Source of the DNA: Clostridium sp. chh4-2 | GTDB lineage: Bacteria; Bacillota; Clostridia; Lachnospirales; Lachnospiraceae | Direction of reading: 5' to 3' | NCBI RefSeq assembly: GCF_002899675.1 | Contig: NZ_PKUU01000011.1 | Coordinates: forward strand, 1-64,000 | DNA length: 64,000 nucleotides | In this document: piece by piece, positions 15,145 through 25,030 of the stretch | Numbering within the stretch: position 1 is the stretch's first letter | Layout of the letters: each line of letters begins with the position of its first letter | Notes under the pieces: model-generated | Database searches by the model: none | Told to the model about the DNA's origin: nothing | Seen by the model: only the letters and a program-made list of their open reading frames with translations | Made by a program: the position numbers and the translations under genes

Positions 15145-17082
15145 GTGATTGAAAAGATGAAATTCTTGAGTATCACCGGGCCTAAGGAAGATATCGACAG
15201 AGTGGTCGAACAATACCTTTCCAAATATGAGATTCATTTGGAAAATGCTCTGTCCGAACTTAAAACGGTGAAAGACTTGAGGCCTTATGTGGAGGCAAAT
15301 CCATATAAAAATATAAGCCAGCGTTCCGCTGAACTGCTGGGCGCTTTGAAGGATGTGCCGGACGTTTCCGAAGATGATATATCTGTGGAAGAAGCGGTTC
15401 AGTTTGTAAGCACTTTGGACAGTGAACTGAACAGCCTGGTAGCACAAAAAGAGGATTATCAGAATCAGATTGCCGCGCTTCAGGATTCCATGAATAAGAT
15501 CGTGCCCTTTACCGGGTTAAATTATGATCTGACTTCCATTCTCCATTTCCGGTATATTAAATTCCGGTTCGGGCGGATCGCTCATGAATATTATGATAAA
15601 TTTTACAACTATGTATACGACACCATCGATACGGTGCTCTGTAAATGCCGTGAAGATGAGAATTATGTCTGGGCTGTTTACTTTGTGCCGGAAACCATAT
15701 CGGATAAAGTGGATGCGATCTATGCGTCCATGCATTTTGAACGTTTTTATCTTCCCGATGAATATGAAGGAACGCCCAGCGAAGCGGCTCACGTTCTGGA
15801 AGATAAGATCAATGCATTAAACAAGTCCATATCTGAAATTGACAGCCAGATCACGGAAGCGCTCAATTCCCAGCGCGAAAAGCTGGCCGCAGCCGATAAA
15901 AAGCTGCAGAAATATACGAAAAATTTTGATGTCAGAAAGATGGCTGCATGTACCAAGCAGAGGGAACACACCTTTTACATTCTGTGCGGATGGATGTCAG
16001 CCAAAGATGCCAAACAGTTCCAGAAAGAGATTTCCACCGATGAGGACACGTTCTGTATCATGGAAACCGATGATAATAATATCATCAGCAGGCCTCCAAC
16101 CAAACTGAGGAATCCTCAGCTGTTCCGGCCGTTTGAGATGTTCATCGGCATGTATGGCCTTCCCGCTTACAATGAGATCGATCCTACCATCTTAATCGGC
16201 ATCACCTATTCCTTCCTTTTCGGCTTCATGTTCGGAGATGTGGGACAGGGTCTTTGCCTGCTCTTAGGCGGATTTTTGTTATATCGGTTTAAAAAGGCCA
16301 GTTTGGCGGCGATTATCTCCTGCTGCGGTTTCTTTTCCACCATATTCGGTTTCCTGTTCGGAAGCGTTTTCGGCTTCGAGACGGTTTTAGATGCCGTATG
16401 GTTAAGGCCAAAAGAAGCCATGACCCAGCTTCCATTCATCGGAAATCTGAACACGGTTTTTGTGGTCGCAATCGCTCTCGGTATGGGAATTATCATGCTG
16501 ACCATGGTGCTCAATATCATCAACAGCCTTCATTCAAAAGACAGGGAAAAGGCATTTTTTGACACCAACGGAATCGCAGGTCTGGTATTCTACGCCAGCC
16601 TGGTTTTAACCGTAGTTCTCTATATGACAGGCAATGCCCTGCCGGCTACCATCATTTTAGTGGTGATGTTTGTCATTCCTTTGATCGTGATTTTCTGCAA
16701 GGAACCGCTTACCGCCCTTGTTGAGAAAAAGGCTAAGGTCATGCCAAAGGAAAAAGGCATGTTCTTTGTCCAGGGATTTTTCGAATTATTTGAAGTACTG
16801 CTCAGTTATTTTTCAAATACGCTGTCCTTCGTCCGTGTGGGCGCGTTCGCTGTCAGCCATGCGGCCATGATGGAAGTGGTGCTGATGCTGGGCGGTGTGG
16901 AAGCCGGCAATCCAAACTGGATTGTTGTGATTTTAGGTAATCTGTTCGTGTGCGGTATGGAGGGACTGATCGTAGGAATTCAGGTACTCCGTCTGGAATA
17001 TTATGAATTGTTCAGCCGTTTCTACAGAGGTACCGGACGTGCATTTAAACCATATGGCAAAAATATGTCTGCCAAAAATTAA
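15145..17082 (+). CDS. ntpI: V-type ATP synthase subunit I (a subunit)
   Basis: A 645-residue stator subunit. Residues about 1-335 form the cytoplasmic coiled-coil region; the rest holds seven or eight membrane helices beginning at DPTILIGITYSFLFGFMFGD. The ion-translocating arginine is Arg564 in SNTLSFVRVGAFAVSH. The start is GTG behind AAAGGAGG. Together with subunit K it forms the ion channel. The C-terminus ends with GTGRAFKPYG, as in relatives. Confidence 0.93.
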   Translation: MIEKMKFLSITGPKEDIDRVVEQYLSKYEIHLENALSELKTVKDLRPYVEANPYKNISQRSAELLGALKDVPDVSEDDISVEEAVQFVSTLDSELNSLVAQKEDYQNQIAALQDSMNKIVPFTGLNYDLTSILHFRYIKFRFGRIAHEYYDKFYNYVYDTIDTVLCKCREDENYVWAVYFVPETISDKVDAIYASMHFERFYLPDEYEGTPSEAAHVLEDKINALNKSISEIDSQITEALNSQREKLAAADKKLQKYTKNFDVRKMAACTKQREHTFYILCGWMSAKDAKQFQKEISTDEDTFCIMETDDNNIISRPPTKLRNPQLFRPFEMFIGMYGLPAYNEIDPTILIGITYSFLFGFMFGDVGQGLCLLLGGFLLYRFKKASLAAIISCCGFFSTIFGFLFGSVFGFETVLDAVWLRPKEAMTQLPFIGNLNTVFVVAIALGMGIIMLTMVLNIINSLHSKDREKAFFDTNGIAGLVFYASLVLTVVLYMTGNALPATIILVVMFVIPLIVIFCKEPLTALVEKKAKVMPKEKGMFFVQGFFELFEVLLSYFSNTLSFVRVGAFAVSHAAMMEVVLMLGGVEAGNPNWIVVILGNLFVCGMEGLIVGIQVLRLEYYELFSRFYRGTGRAFKPYGKNMSAKN

Positions 17083-17151
17083 TTCCGGCACTCCATAACC
17101 GGACAACAAAAGCCTTAATAAAATCTAATTATACGAAAAGGAGTCTTTATC

Positions 17152-17580
17152 ATGAGTTTATTAGTTAAAATCACATTAGCCGCTGCATTAATCCTTAGCA
17201 TTGTAGTTCCGTTTGGCGCATTTGCATTCGGTGAAAAAACAAAAGGGCGTTATAAAAAAGCCTTAGGCATCAACATCTTTTTATTCTTTGCTACTATCGC
17301 AGTATCCAGTATTTTCATGTTCTCAGGAGACGCCGTTGCTGCTGAAACCGCTGCCGCTGCTTCCGGCGTTGCCGGCTGGGGTTATCTGGCAGCCGCTTTA
17401 TCCACCGGCCTTGCATGTATCGGCGGCGGTATCGCCGTATCCGCTGCTGCTTCCGCCGCTCTTGGCGCCATCAGTGAAGACGGTTCCATTCTTGGTAAAT
17501 CATTGATCTTCGTAGGTCTTGCCGAAGGTGTTTGTCTGTATGGACTGATCATTTCCTTTATGATCTTAGGTAAGCTGTAA
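17152..17580 (+). CDS. ntpK: V-type ATP synthase subunit K (rotor c subunit)
   Basis: A 142-residue membrane protein with four predicted helices (about 5-25, 38-57, 75-98 and 115-140). Only the second hairpin looks like a canonical c-subunit: GLACIGGGIAVSAAASAALG, then FVGLAEGVCLYGL with the ion-binding Glu. The first hairpin has no acidic residue in its helices, so one carboxylate serves four helices, as in V-type rings. Whether Na+ or H+ is carried cannot be told safely. It has a strong AAAGGAG site and follows subunit I. Confidence 0.92.
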   Translation: MSLLVKITLAAALILSIVVPFGAFAFGEKTKGRYKKALGINIFLFFATIAVSSIFMFSGDAVAAETAAAASGVAGWGYLAAALSTGLACIGGGIAVSAAASAALGAISEDGSILGKSLIFVGLAEGVCLYGLIISFMILGKL

Positions 17581-17583
17581 TCT

Positions 17584-17892
17584 ATGAAGATGTACTTAAT
17601 CAGCGACAACATCGATACCTACACAGGCATGCGCCTGGCAGGGGTGGAAGGCGCTGTCGTTCATGAAAGAGCTCAGTTAAAAGAAGAGCTGGATAAGGTT
17701 CTGGCCGATAAGGAAATCGGTATTGTATTGCTGACGGAAAAATTCGGCAGGGAATTTCCAGATATCATTGACAATGTCAAACTGGAACGGAAACTGCCAC
17801 TGATCGTCGAGATACCGGACCGACATGGTACCGGCCGCAAGCCGGACTTTATCACAGCTTATGTTAATGAAGCGATCGGTTTAAAACTATAA
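17584..17892 (+). CDS. ntpG: V-type ATP synthase subunit F
   Basis: A 102-residue Rossmann-like central-stalk subunit (MKMYLISDNIDTYTGMRLAG; GIVLLTEKFGREFPD; LPLIVEIPDRHGTG). Length and motifs are typical. It starts three bases after subunit K and probably binds subunit D in the rotor shaft. Confidence 0.9.
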   Translation: MKMYLISDNIDTYTGMRLAGVEGAVVHERAQLKEELDKVLADKEIGIVLLTEKFGREFPDIIDNVKLERKLPLIVEIPDRHGTGRKPDFITAYVNEAIGLKL

Positions 17893-17909
17893 GAAAGAAG
17901 GTGAACGTC

Positions 17910-18500
17910 TTGACTACTGAGGAGAAATTAGAGCATTTTCAAAGCTTTTGCATGGAAGATGCCAGAAACAGAAGTGCAAAGATGTTGGATGAATATATGA
18001 GCGCTCTGGAACAGACATTTGCCGAGCATCAGGAAGATGCCAAACGTCATGCCCAGATGCAGCTTCAATCGGAAACCGAAAAGATTGAGCGCGAGATCAA
18101 CAAAAAGCTTTCCATTGAACAAATTAACATCAAGCGTACTCTCGGTCATAAAAATGACGAATTAAAGGATAAACTGCTGGTTGAAGTGAAGGATATGCTG
18201 GAACATTATATGGATACTCCGGAATATCAAAAACTGCTGGAATCTCAGGTGGCCTATGCGAAAAAGGTGGCCGGAGACGAGGAATTAATCATTTACATGG
18301 ATCCTGTGGATGAGGATAAGGTGCGGCGCATCGCCTTCCATCAGAATATGAACATCAAGGTCAGCGAGTATTCCTTCATGGGCGGCACCAGGGCGGTTAT
18401 CCCCTCTAAGAATATCTTGATTGACAATTCCTTCCAGGCAAAGCTTGAAGAAGTGAAGCAGAATTTCAAATTCGATTTCGGAGGTAAGATCCATGGCTAA
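17910..18500 (+). CDS. ntpE: V-type ATP synthase subunit E
   Basis: About 196 residues: a long charged N-terminal helix followed by the globular C-terminal domain (GGTRAVIPSKNILIDNSF). I place the start at TTG (MTTEEKLEHF), behind GAAGGTGA with six-base spacing; a GTG nine bases earlier lies inside that ribosome site. It forms the peripheral stalk with the H/G subunit. The stop overlaps the start of subunit A by eight bases. Confidence 0.88.
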   Translation: MTTEEKLEHFQSFCMEDARNRSAKMLDEYMSALEQTFAEHQEDAKRHAQMQLQSETEKIEREINKKLSIEQINIKRTLGHKNDELKDKLLVEVKDMLEHYMDTPEYQKLLESQVAYAKKVAGDEELIIYMDPVDEDKVRRIAFHQNMNIKVSEYSFMGGTRAVIPSKNILIDNSFQAKLEEVKQNFKFDFGGKIHG

Positions 18501-20259
18501 AACTGGTAAAATCTACGGCATTAACGGCCCCATCGTCCACATCAAAGGCGACGTAGGGTTCCAGATGCATGAGATGGTATATGTAGGAAATCAGAATCTG
18601 GTCGGCGAAGTGATCGGCCTGACCTCCAAGGACACCACCATCGAAGTATACGAAGAAACTTCAGGCATTAAGCCCGGCGAGCTGGTAACAGGAACAGGTT
18701 CTCCCGTTTCCGTAACCCTGGCGCCCGGCATCCTGGACAACATATTTGACGGTATCGAACGCCCGTTAAGCGAAATCGCCCGGACCAGCGGCATGTACAT
18801 CAGCCGCGGTGTTTCCGTGGATTCTCTGGATATGGAGAAGTTATGGGATACCAAAATCATAGTAAAAGAAGGCGACCGGCTGTTTCCGGGCGCTATTATA
18901 GCGGAAGTTCCCGAAACTCCGGCCATCGTACACAAAGTTATGCTTCCGCCTGATACGGAAGGCTTTGTGTTAAAAACCGTTTCCAACGGAAAGTATAAAA
19001 TAACGGATACCTTAATCACTCTCCAACTGCCCGACGGCACGGAAAAAGAGATCAATATGATTCAGAAATGGCCGATCCGTGTTCCAAGGCCTACTGCAAA
19101 ACGTTATCCTGCCACCGTCCCGCTGATCACAGGCCAGAGAATTCTGGACACCCTGTTCCCATTGGCAAAAGGCGGCACCGCTGCGGTTCCCGGCGGTTTC
19201 GGAACCGGAAAAACCATGACCCAGCATCAGATTGCCAAATGGTCCGACGCAGACATCATCATCTACATCGGATGCGGCGAGCGAGGTAACGAGATGACGC
19301 AGGTTCTGGAAGAATTCAGCGAATTGATCGATCCCAAATCAGGCAATCCTCTGATGGACCGCACCACGCTGATCGCCAATACCTCCAACATGCCGGTGGC
19401 AGCCCGCGAAGCCAGCCTTTACTCCGGTTTGACGCTGGCTGAGTACTATAGGGATATGGGATATGATGTGGCCATCATGGCCGACTCCACCTCCCGTTGG
19501 GCCGAGGCTCTCCGTGAGATCTCAGGTCGTTTGGAAGAGATGCCTGCCGAGGAAGGGTTCCCGGCGTATCTGGCATCCAGGCTTTCCGCATTTTATGAGC
19601 GGGCGGGCATGATGCAGAATTTAAACGGCACAGAGGGTTCTGTTACCATCATCGGAGCCGTTTCCCCACAGGGCGGCGACTTCTCAGAGCCGGTTACACA
19701 GAATACAAAACGTTTCGTCCGCTGTTTCTGGGGGCTTGATAAAGCCCTTGCCTATGCCAGACATTTCCCGGCGATTCAGTGGCTGACCAGCTACTCGGAG
19801 TATCTGTCCGATCTGTCTTCCTGGTATACCGAACATGTGGATAAGAAATTTATTGATTACCGCAACCAGATGGTTTATATTCTGACCCAGGAAAGCGGAT
19901 TGATGGAGATCGTTAAACTGATCGGAAGCGATGTTCTTCCGGATGACCAGAAGCTGATTCTGGAGATTGCAAAAGTAATCCGTGTAGGCTTCTTACAGCA
20001 GAATGCCTTCCACAAGGACGACACCTGCGTTCCTCTTGAAAAGCAGTTTAAGATGATGGACGTAATTCTCTATCTGTACAAGAGATCCCGTTCCCTGATT
20101 TCCATGGGAATGCCAATGTCCGTATTAAAGGAAGATCCCATCTTTGATAAGATTATTTCCATCAAGTATGACGTCCCCAACGACAGGCTCGATATGCTGG
20201 ATGATTATAAAAAAGCCATCGATAAATTCTATGAAGACGTAATTGAACGCAACGCATAA
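18493..20259 (+). CDS. ntpA: V-type ATP synthase catalytic subunit A
   Basis: A 588-residue catalytic subunit. The P-loop is [11 protein letters not shown] near residue 235, and GCGERGNEM follows with the catalytic-region Glu/Arg. The [24 protein letters not shown] block (here [19 protein letters not shown]) is also intact. The non-homologous insertion typical of A subunits precedes the P-loop. It hydrolyses or makes ATP in the A3B3 head. Length and all motifs are normal. Confidence 0.97.
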   Translation: MAKTGKIYGINGPIVHIKGDVGFQMHEMVYVGNQNLVGEVIGLTSKDTTIEVYEETSGIKPGELVTGTGSPVSVTLAPGILDNIFDGIERPLSEIARTSGMYISRGVSVDSLDMEKLWDTKIIVKEGDRLFPGAIIAEVPETPAIVHKVMLPPDTEGFVLKTVSNGKYKITDTLITLQLPDGTEKEINMIQKWPIRVPRPTAKRYPATVPLITGQRILDTLFPLAKGGTAAVPGGFGTGKTMTQHQIAKWSDADIIIYIGCGERGNEMTQVLEEFSELIDPKSGNPLMDRTTLIANTSNMPVAAREASLYSGLTLAEYYRDMGYDVAIMADSTSRWAEALREISGRLEEMPAEEGFPAYLASRLSAFYERAGMMQNLNGTEGSVTIIGAVSPQGGDFSEPVTQNTKRFVRCFWGLDKALAYARHFPAIQWLTSYSEYLSDLSSWYTEHVDKKFIDYRNQMVYILTQESGLMEIVKLIGSDVLPDDQKLILEIAKVIRVGFLQQNAFHKDDTCVPLEKQFKMMDVILYLYKRSRSLISMGMPMSVLKEDPIFDKIISIKYDVPNDRLDMLDDYKKAIDKFYEDVIERNA

Positions 20260-20279
20260 CCAGAAGGGAGAAGTTTAAA

Positions 20280-21677
20280 ATGGCAATTGAATATTTAGGT
20301 TTAAGCGCAATTAACGGACCCCTGGTAGTGCTGGAAGGCGTACAGGGAGCCGCATTTGATGAAATAGTTGAGATGACTGTGGCCGGCAATGAAAAGAAGC
20401 TGGGCCGTATTGTTGAGATTTATGATGATAAAGCCGTAATCCAGGTATTTGAAGGAACAGAGGGAATGGCGCTTCGAAACACCCATACCCGCCTGACTGG
20501 ACACCCTATGGAAATCGGCGTATCCGAAGATATGTTAGGCCGTACCTTTAATGGTATCGGCACCCCCATCGACGGCCTTGGAGAGATTAAAGCGGAAAAG
20601 ATGCTGGATGTAAACGGACAGCCGCTGAACCCGGTTACCCGTGAATATCCACGTAACTATATCCGTACCGGAATCTCGGCCATCGACGGTTTAACCACCC
20701 TGATCAGAGGCCAAAAGCTTCCGATCTTCTCAGGAAACGGACTTCCTCACGACCAGCTGGCGGCACAGATCGTACAGCAGGCGTCTTTAGGGGAAAATTC
20801 CGACGAAGAATTTGCAATCGTATTCGCCGCTATGGGTGTTAAATACGACGTGGCCGAGTTCTTCCGCCGTACATTCGAAGAAAGCGGCGTTTCCTCTCAC
20901 GTAGCTATGTTCATCAACCTGGCAAATGATCCGGTTGTAGAGCGTCTGATCACTCCAAAAGTGGCTTTAACGCTGGCGGAATATCTGGCATTTGAAAAGA
21001 GCATGCATATTCTGGTTATCCTGACGGATATGACTTCATTTGCCGAGGCAATGCGTGAGGTTTCTTCTTCCAAAGGAGAGATTCCTTCCCGTAAAGGTTT
21101 CCCCGGCTATCTCTACAGCGAACTGGCAACCATTTATGAACGGGCCGGGATCGTAAAAGGCATCAACGGATCGGTTACCCAGATCCCCATTTTAACCATG
21201 CCTAATGATGATATCACCCATCCGATTCCCGATCTTACCGGTTATATCACGGAAGGGCAAATCGTTTTGGACCGTCAGCTTCAGGGACAGTCCATCTATC
21301 CTCCGATTAACGTGCTTCCGTCTCTTTCCCGTCTGATGAAGGACGGCATCGGAGAAGGCTATACCAGAAAGGATCATCAGGATGTGGCGAACCAGCTGTT
21401 CTCCTGCTATGCAAAGGTTGGAGATGCGAGAGCTCTGGCATCCGTTATCGGTGAAGATGAATTGTCCCCTATCGACAAAAAATATCTGGTATTCGGCAAG
21501 GAATTTGAACAGCGCTTTATCGGCCAGTCTCAGCACGAAAACCGCACCATCCTTGAGACCCTGGATATCGGCTGGGAACTGTTAGGACTGCTTCCACGGG
21601 AAGAGCTTGACCGTATAGATACAAAGGTTCTGGATGTATATTATAAGCCAACCACACCGCATGCAGCCGAAGAGTAA
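20280..21677 (+). CDS. ntpB: V-type ATP synthase subunit B
   Basis: A 465-residue non-catalytic nucleotide-binding subunit. As is usual for B, the P-loop is replaced ([18 protein letters not shown]). The [20 protein letters not shown] and [18 protein letters not shown] blocks are conserved. It alternates with A in the head. It is preceded by GAAGGGAG and lies 20 bases after subunit A. Confidence 0.97.
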   Translation: MAIEYLGLSAINGPLVVLEGVQGAAFDEIVEMTVAGNEKKLGRIVEIYDDKAVIQVFEGTEGMALRNTHTRLTGHPMEIGVSEDMLGRTFNGIGTPIDGLGEIKAEKMLDVNGQPLNPVTREYPRNYIRTGISAIDGLTTLIRGQKLPIFSGNGLPHDQLAAQIVQQASLGENSDEEFAIVFAAMGVKYDVAEFFRRTFEESGVSSHVAMFINLANDPVVERLITPKVALTLAEYLAFEKSMHILVILTDMTSFAEAMREVSSSKGEIPSRKGFPGYLYSELATIYERAGIVKGINGSVTQIPILTMPNDDITHPIPDLTGYITEGQIVLDRQLQGQSIYPPINVLPSLSRLMKDGIGEGYTRKDHQDVANQLFSCYAKVGDARALASVIGEDELSPIDKKYLVFGKEFEQRFIGQSQHENRTILETLDIGWELLGLLPREELDRIDTKVLDVYYKPTTPHAAEE

Positions 21678-21688
21678 GGGGGGATTTT

Positions 21689-22312
21689 ATGGATCCGAAT
21701 TCATTTCCTACCAAAGGTAATTTAATACTGGCTAAAAACTCTCTGGCTCTGGCTAGGCAGGGCTACGGCCTGATGGATAAAAAGAGAAATATCCTGATCC
21801 GCGAGCTCATGAACCTGATCGACGAAGCGAAGGGAATCCAGTCTGAGATTGATGTGACCTTTACGGAAGCCTACCGTGCGCTCCAAAAGGCCAATATCGA
21901 GCTGGGCATCAACTACGTACAGGAAATCAGCGCCTCCGTCCCCATTGAAAATGGAATCAAGATTAAGGCGCGAAGCATCATGGGCACGGAAATTCCTCTC
22001 GTCCAGCACGAAGACACGCCCATGGACCTGACTTATGCTTACTACAGCACCAGAGAATCTTTAGATGAGGCCCGGGCTAAGTTTGAAAAGGTAAAAGAGC
22101 TGACCATAAAACTTTCCATGGTTGAGAATTCCGCCTACCGGCTGGCTAATAATATTAAGAAAACGCAGAAAAGGGCAAATGCTCTGAAAAACATCACGAT
22201 TCCTACCTATGAGAATCTTACTAAGAACATTACCAATTCGTTGGAGGAGAAGGAACGTGAGGAATTCACGCGGCTTAAAGTGATTAAGAGAACGAAAGAG
22301 AAAAACAGCTGA
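21689..22312 (+). CDS. ntpD: V-type ATP synthase subunit D
   Basis: A 207-residue central-stalk coiled coil. The N-terminus (PTKGNLILAKNSLALARQGY) and C-terminus (ANNIKKTQKRANALKNITIP) are the family's two long antiparallel helices. It is the last gene of the operon, followed by a strong terminator. Confidence 0.94.
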   Translation: MDPNSFPTKGNLILAKNSLALARQGYGLMDKKRNILIRELMNLIDEAKGIQSEIDVTFTEAYRALQKANIELGINYVQEISASVPIENGIKIKARSIMGTEIPLVQHEDTPMDLTYAYYSTRESLDEARAKFEKVKELTIKLSMVENSAYRLANNIKKTQKRANALKNITIPTYENLTKNITNSLEEKEREEFTRLKVIKRTKEKNS

Positions 22313-22327
22313 ATAAAACGAGTAATA

Positions 22328-22385
22328 AATGAACGTGGCTGGCGAACACATGCATTTTGTGTCCGACAGTCACGTTCATTTTTAT
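22328..22385 (+). terminator. V-ATPase operon terminator
   Basis: TGAACGTG pairs with CACGTTCA, with inner CTG..CG and ACACA..TGTGT pairs, followed by a run of seven T. The next 120 bases before the MATE gene show nothing recognisable. Confidence 0.85.
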
Positions 22386-22507
22386 GGCGAGTAGGAAGCC
22401 CGGCGGACACGGGATATTAACCCTCCGGCACAGCCCCGCATCCAAAGCCAAGAAAGAACCACAATTCTCCCGCCCCTCTTTTTTTGTCTGGTCTTAAAAA
22501 CTTTTAT

Positions 22508-23887
22508 TTATCGTTCGGAAAGCAAACGCCTTGTTTTCCATTTTCCGCTCATGAAGTAAGAAAAACACAGCAGCCCGGGAAGAATACGGGAGCAGCTGAT
22601 TCCCCAGAAATATCCCACATATCCCATATTCATTACATGAACAAAAAGAAGGCTCAGACCGATTTTGCACACAACTCCATCCAATATGCCGATCGCAAAT
22701 CCCAGGGACACGAAGCCGCAGCCCGTTACCATGGCCTGAAACGGACCTATAAATGCGGATGCAAAAAACTGGATCATCATAATATGCAGATAGATCACGC
22801 CCAATGATATAACAGCTTCATCCGCGGTAAACATCCCATATATATGCTGAGGAATAAGCAGGCACAGGGAACAGGCAACAGTTGCGCTCATCATAGTCAG
22901 GCTGAGCGTTGACCAAGTGGTTTTCCTGGCCCGTTCCGGCTTTTTCGCCCCCAGATTCTGACCGATCATAGCTGCAGATGCGGTATCGACGCCCTGGTTA
23001 AATACCTCTGCAAACTTCTGTATTTTATTACCCACACTGTTTGTAGCGGATACTGCCAGCCCATAAGCATTAACATTGGAATTGATCCACAGCAAGGAAA
23101 AACGGACCAGCAGGGATCTGACCACCTGGGGAATACCCAGCTTAATCAAAATCAGCAAAATGTCTTTCTTCATTGTAAAATAAGACCGTTTCAACTCAAA
23201 ATCAAATTTTTCTCTTCTCTTCCACAAATAGATAAAGGCCGCCAAAAACGAGCCGAACTGTGAAAAGGTAGTCGCAATCGCCGTACCTGCGGCCTGCATA
23301 TCAAATACTGCCACCAATATCACATCCAGCACAATATTCACCACTGCCGCCACAGACACAAAGAGCAGCGGCCTTTTCGACTCTCCCATGCCGCGCAGAA
23401 TACCCACAACCGCATTGTAACCAAAGATAAAGGGAAATCCAAATGCGGTAATAATCAGATAGGCCTCCGCCTGAGTAACAGCTTCCTGTGGACAATTCAG
23501 CAGACGGAGTATGGGTTTACAGAATAAGATTGCCAATACGACCAGAGCCGCAGAACAGATGAGCATGAAGGTTAAAAGTGTTCCAACCGTGTCTTTGATC
23601 CTCTGCTCCTCCCGGGCGCCGGCCAATTGTGCTATGAAGATCTGGCCTGCCGTAGAAAAGCCCATGGCCACCGGCGTTATTAAATCTGCGATTTCTCCTC
23701 CGGTAGAAACGCCTACCGTTCCGGTGCTGCCCACAAACTGTCCGATTACAATCAGATCCACCATGCCGTATAACTGCTGGATCAGGTTTGTTATGATGAT
23801 GGGAACTGCGAAAAGCAGAAGTGTGGAAAAGATAGGGCCTTCTGTCAGATTTCTTCCTACTTGTTTCTTTTTTATCGTTGCTTCCAT
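22508..23887 (-). CDS. MATE-family efflux transporter
   Basis: A 459-residue membrane protein with about twelve hydrophobic helices. It has the MATE signature early (LIQQLYGMVDLIVIGQFVGS) and its repeat in the second half (QKFAEVFNQGVDTASAAMIG). Such exporters use Na+ or H+ gradients to expel cationic drugs or metabolites; the substrate is unknown. It stands alone between the ATPase operon and a 43-bp palindromic array that lies in its upstream region. Confidence 0.92.
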   Translation of the reverse strand: MEATIKKKQVGRNLTEGPIFSTLLLFAVPIIITNLIQQLYGMVDLIVIGQFVGSTGTVGVSTGGEIADLITPVAMGFSTAGQIFIAQLAGAREEQRIKDTVGTLLTFMLICSAALVVLAILFCKPILRLLNCPQEAVTQAEAYLIITAFGFPFIFGYNAVVGILRGMGESKRPLLFVSVAAVVNIVLDVILVAVFDMQAAGTAIATTFSQFGSFLAAFIYLWKRREKFDFELKRSYFTMKKDILLILIKLGIPQVVRSLLVRFSLLWINSNVNAYGLAVSATNSVGNKIQKFAEVFNQGVDTASAAMIGQNLGAKKPERARKTTWSTLSLTMMSATVACSLCLLIPQHIYGMFTADEAVISLGVIYLHIMMIQFFASAFIGPFQAMVTGCGFVSLGFAIGILDGVVCKIGLSLLFVHVMNMGYVGYFWGISCSRILPGLLCFSYFMSGKWKTRRLLSER

Positions 23888-23925
23888 ATGTGTTCTCTTT
23901 TCTCTATACTTTACTTAACAAGGTT

Positions 23926-24012
23926 TTACATAAAGGGTGAAGGCATTTCCGAAAATGCCTTCACCCTTTATGTTAAAACCTCAAGGCATTTTCGGAAATG
24001 CCCTCACCCTTT
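23926..24012. repeat. 43-bp palindromic array (2 units)
   Basis: Two units begin with AAGGC at 23940 and 23983, 43 bp apart. Each holds GGCATTTNCGNAAATGCC and CACCCTTTA. The first unit is preceded by the inverse of its own end (ACATAAAGGGTG), giving a long hairpin. Related arrays lie at 41464-41590 and 43945-44036. It may terminate the MBL operon, whose last codons it supplies. Confidence 0.85.
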
Positions 24013-25017
24013 AGGAATATAAACACCCTGCTCATTATAGGCAATTGTGCTGAAACCAGGAATGTATTTGAACATCCGGACTTTTTTAGCCCCCCCGTTT
24101 CCGCTCACTTCTTCCTGCTTATAATCGTAATCCTGAGGATTTTCCAGAATCGCATTCAGCGTGTTTAAAATGTCCACCATCAAATGATTTTCCAGTTTCA
24201 CAATAAAATGCCCCGGGTAGATATAATCGAATTCATCCAGGCGTTCGCATAATTTTTCCAGTTCATTCCTGTAAGCTTCCAGGGTCGCATACTTGCGGTA
24301 CGGATCTTCCGGCCTTCCGCCACCGCCGCAGCCGATTACATCGCTGCACACATCGTCGCCGGCTATGAGATGGCGTCCTTTGCGGTCTAAGAACATGGCA
24401 TGGCCGGAATCATGGCCGGGCATCCACACCAATTCCACGTCATAATCACCGCCCAGATTAAAGATGTGATGGTTTTTTACCGGTATTAACTGGTAATCCC
24501 TGTATTCCGGCAGATCCCTGCGGTCAAAATCCAGCCAGATATTATTTCCGTTTTCATCAAACAGGTAATCCCATGCGTGGGGTTTACATTTATTTTTAAT
24601 ACTCCATTCACAGTATTCATGGCAGTAAACTTTATCAAAGCGCACGTTTCCAAGGCAGTGATCCGGACCTGAATGGGTGTTTACAACCACTAACGGCATT
24701 CCGCCTGTGATCTCGTCCACCAGGGCCTTTGTGTCGCCCAGTCCGTAAGCAGTATCGATGAGCATGGCCTTTTCCGGTCCGATGATCAGATACATCCAGA
24801 CGTCTCCCATGCCGTCACAGTTATTCGCAAATAAACCGTAAAGATTCTCTTCGAACTCATATACTTCTACATATGGATCGCAGTCATATATTTTCTGGGT
24901 TTTATCACGTTCCCTTAATTCCTTCATAAATGCCCAGCTGATCTGATTCTGAGGCGGCCCCCATAATAATCGTTTTGCCTTATTGCCGGTTTTAATCGGC
25001 CACATACATCCTTCCAT
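24004..25017 (-). CDS. MBL-fold hydrolase with altered metal motif
   Basis: A 337-residue metallo-beta-lactamase-fold protein, closely similar to 34289-35296. The family's HxHxDH motif reads HSGPDH (residues 115-120): residue 117 is Gly instead of the metal-ligand His, which the paralogue keeps (HSHFDH). Other ligands remain (MPGHDSGHAMF, AGDDVCSD, YPGHFIV). It may bind one metal or have changed activity. ATG follows TGGAGG. It is the last gene of the ABC-transporter operon; a substrate related to the transported compound is inferred. Its final AAA-GGG-TGA lies inside a palindromic repeat. Confidence 0.85.
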   Translation of the reverse strand: MEGCMWPIKTGNKAKRLLWGPPQNQISWAFMKELRERDKTQKIYDCDPYVEVYEFEENLYGLFANNCDGMGDVWMYLIIGPEKAMLIDTAYGLGDTKALVDEITGGMPLVVVNTHSGPDHCLGNVRFDKVYCHEYCEWSIKNKCKPHAWDYLFDENGNNIWLDFDRRDLPEYRDYQLIPVKNHHIFNLGGDYDVELVWMPGHDSGHAMFLDRKGRHLIAGDDVCSDVIGCGGGGRPEDPYRKYATLEAYRNELEKLCERLDEFDYIYPGHFIVKLENHLMVDILNTLNAILENPQDYDYKQEEVSGNGGAKKVRMFKYIPGFSTIAYNEQGVYIPKG

Positions 25018-25030
25018 GCGGCTACCTCCA

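Noticed and set aside
23926..24012. Short regular repeats resembling a CRISPR array
   Set aside because: The units are contiguous 43-bp palindromes without unique spacers and with only two or three units; no cas genes are near.
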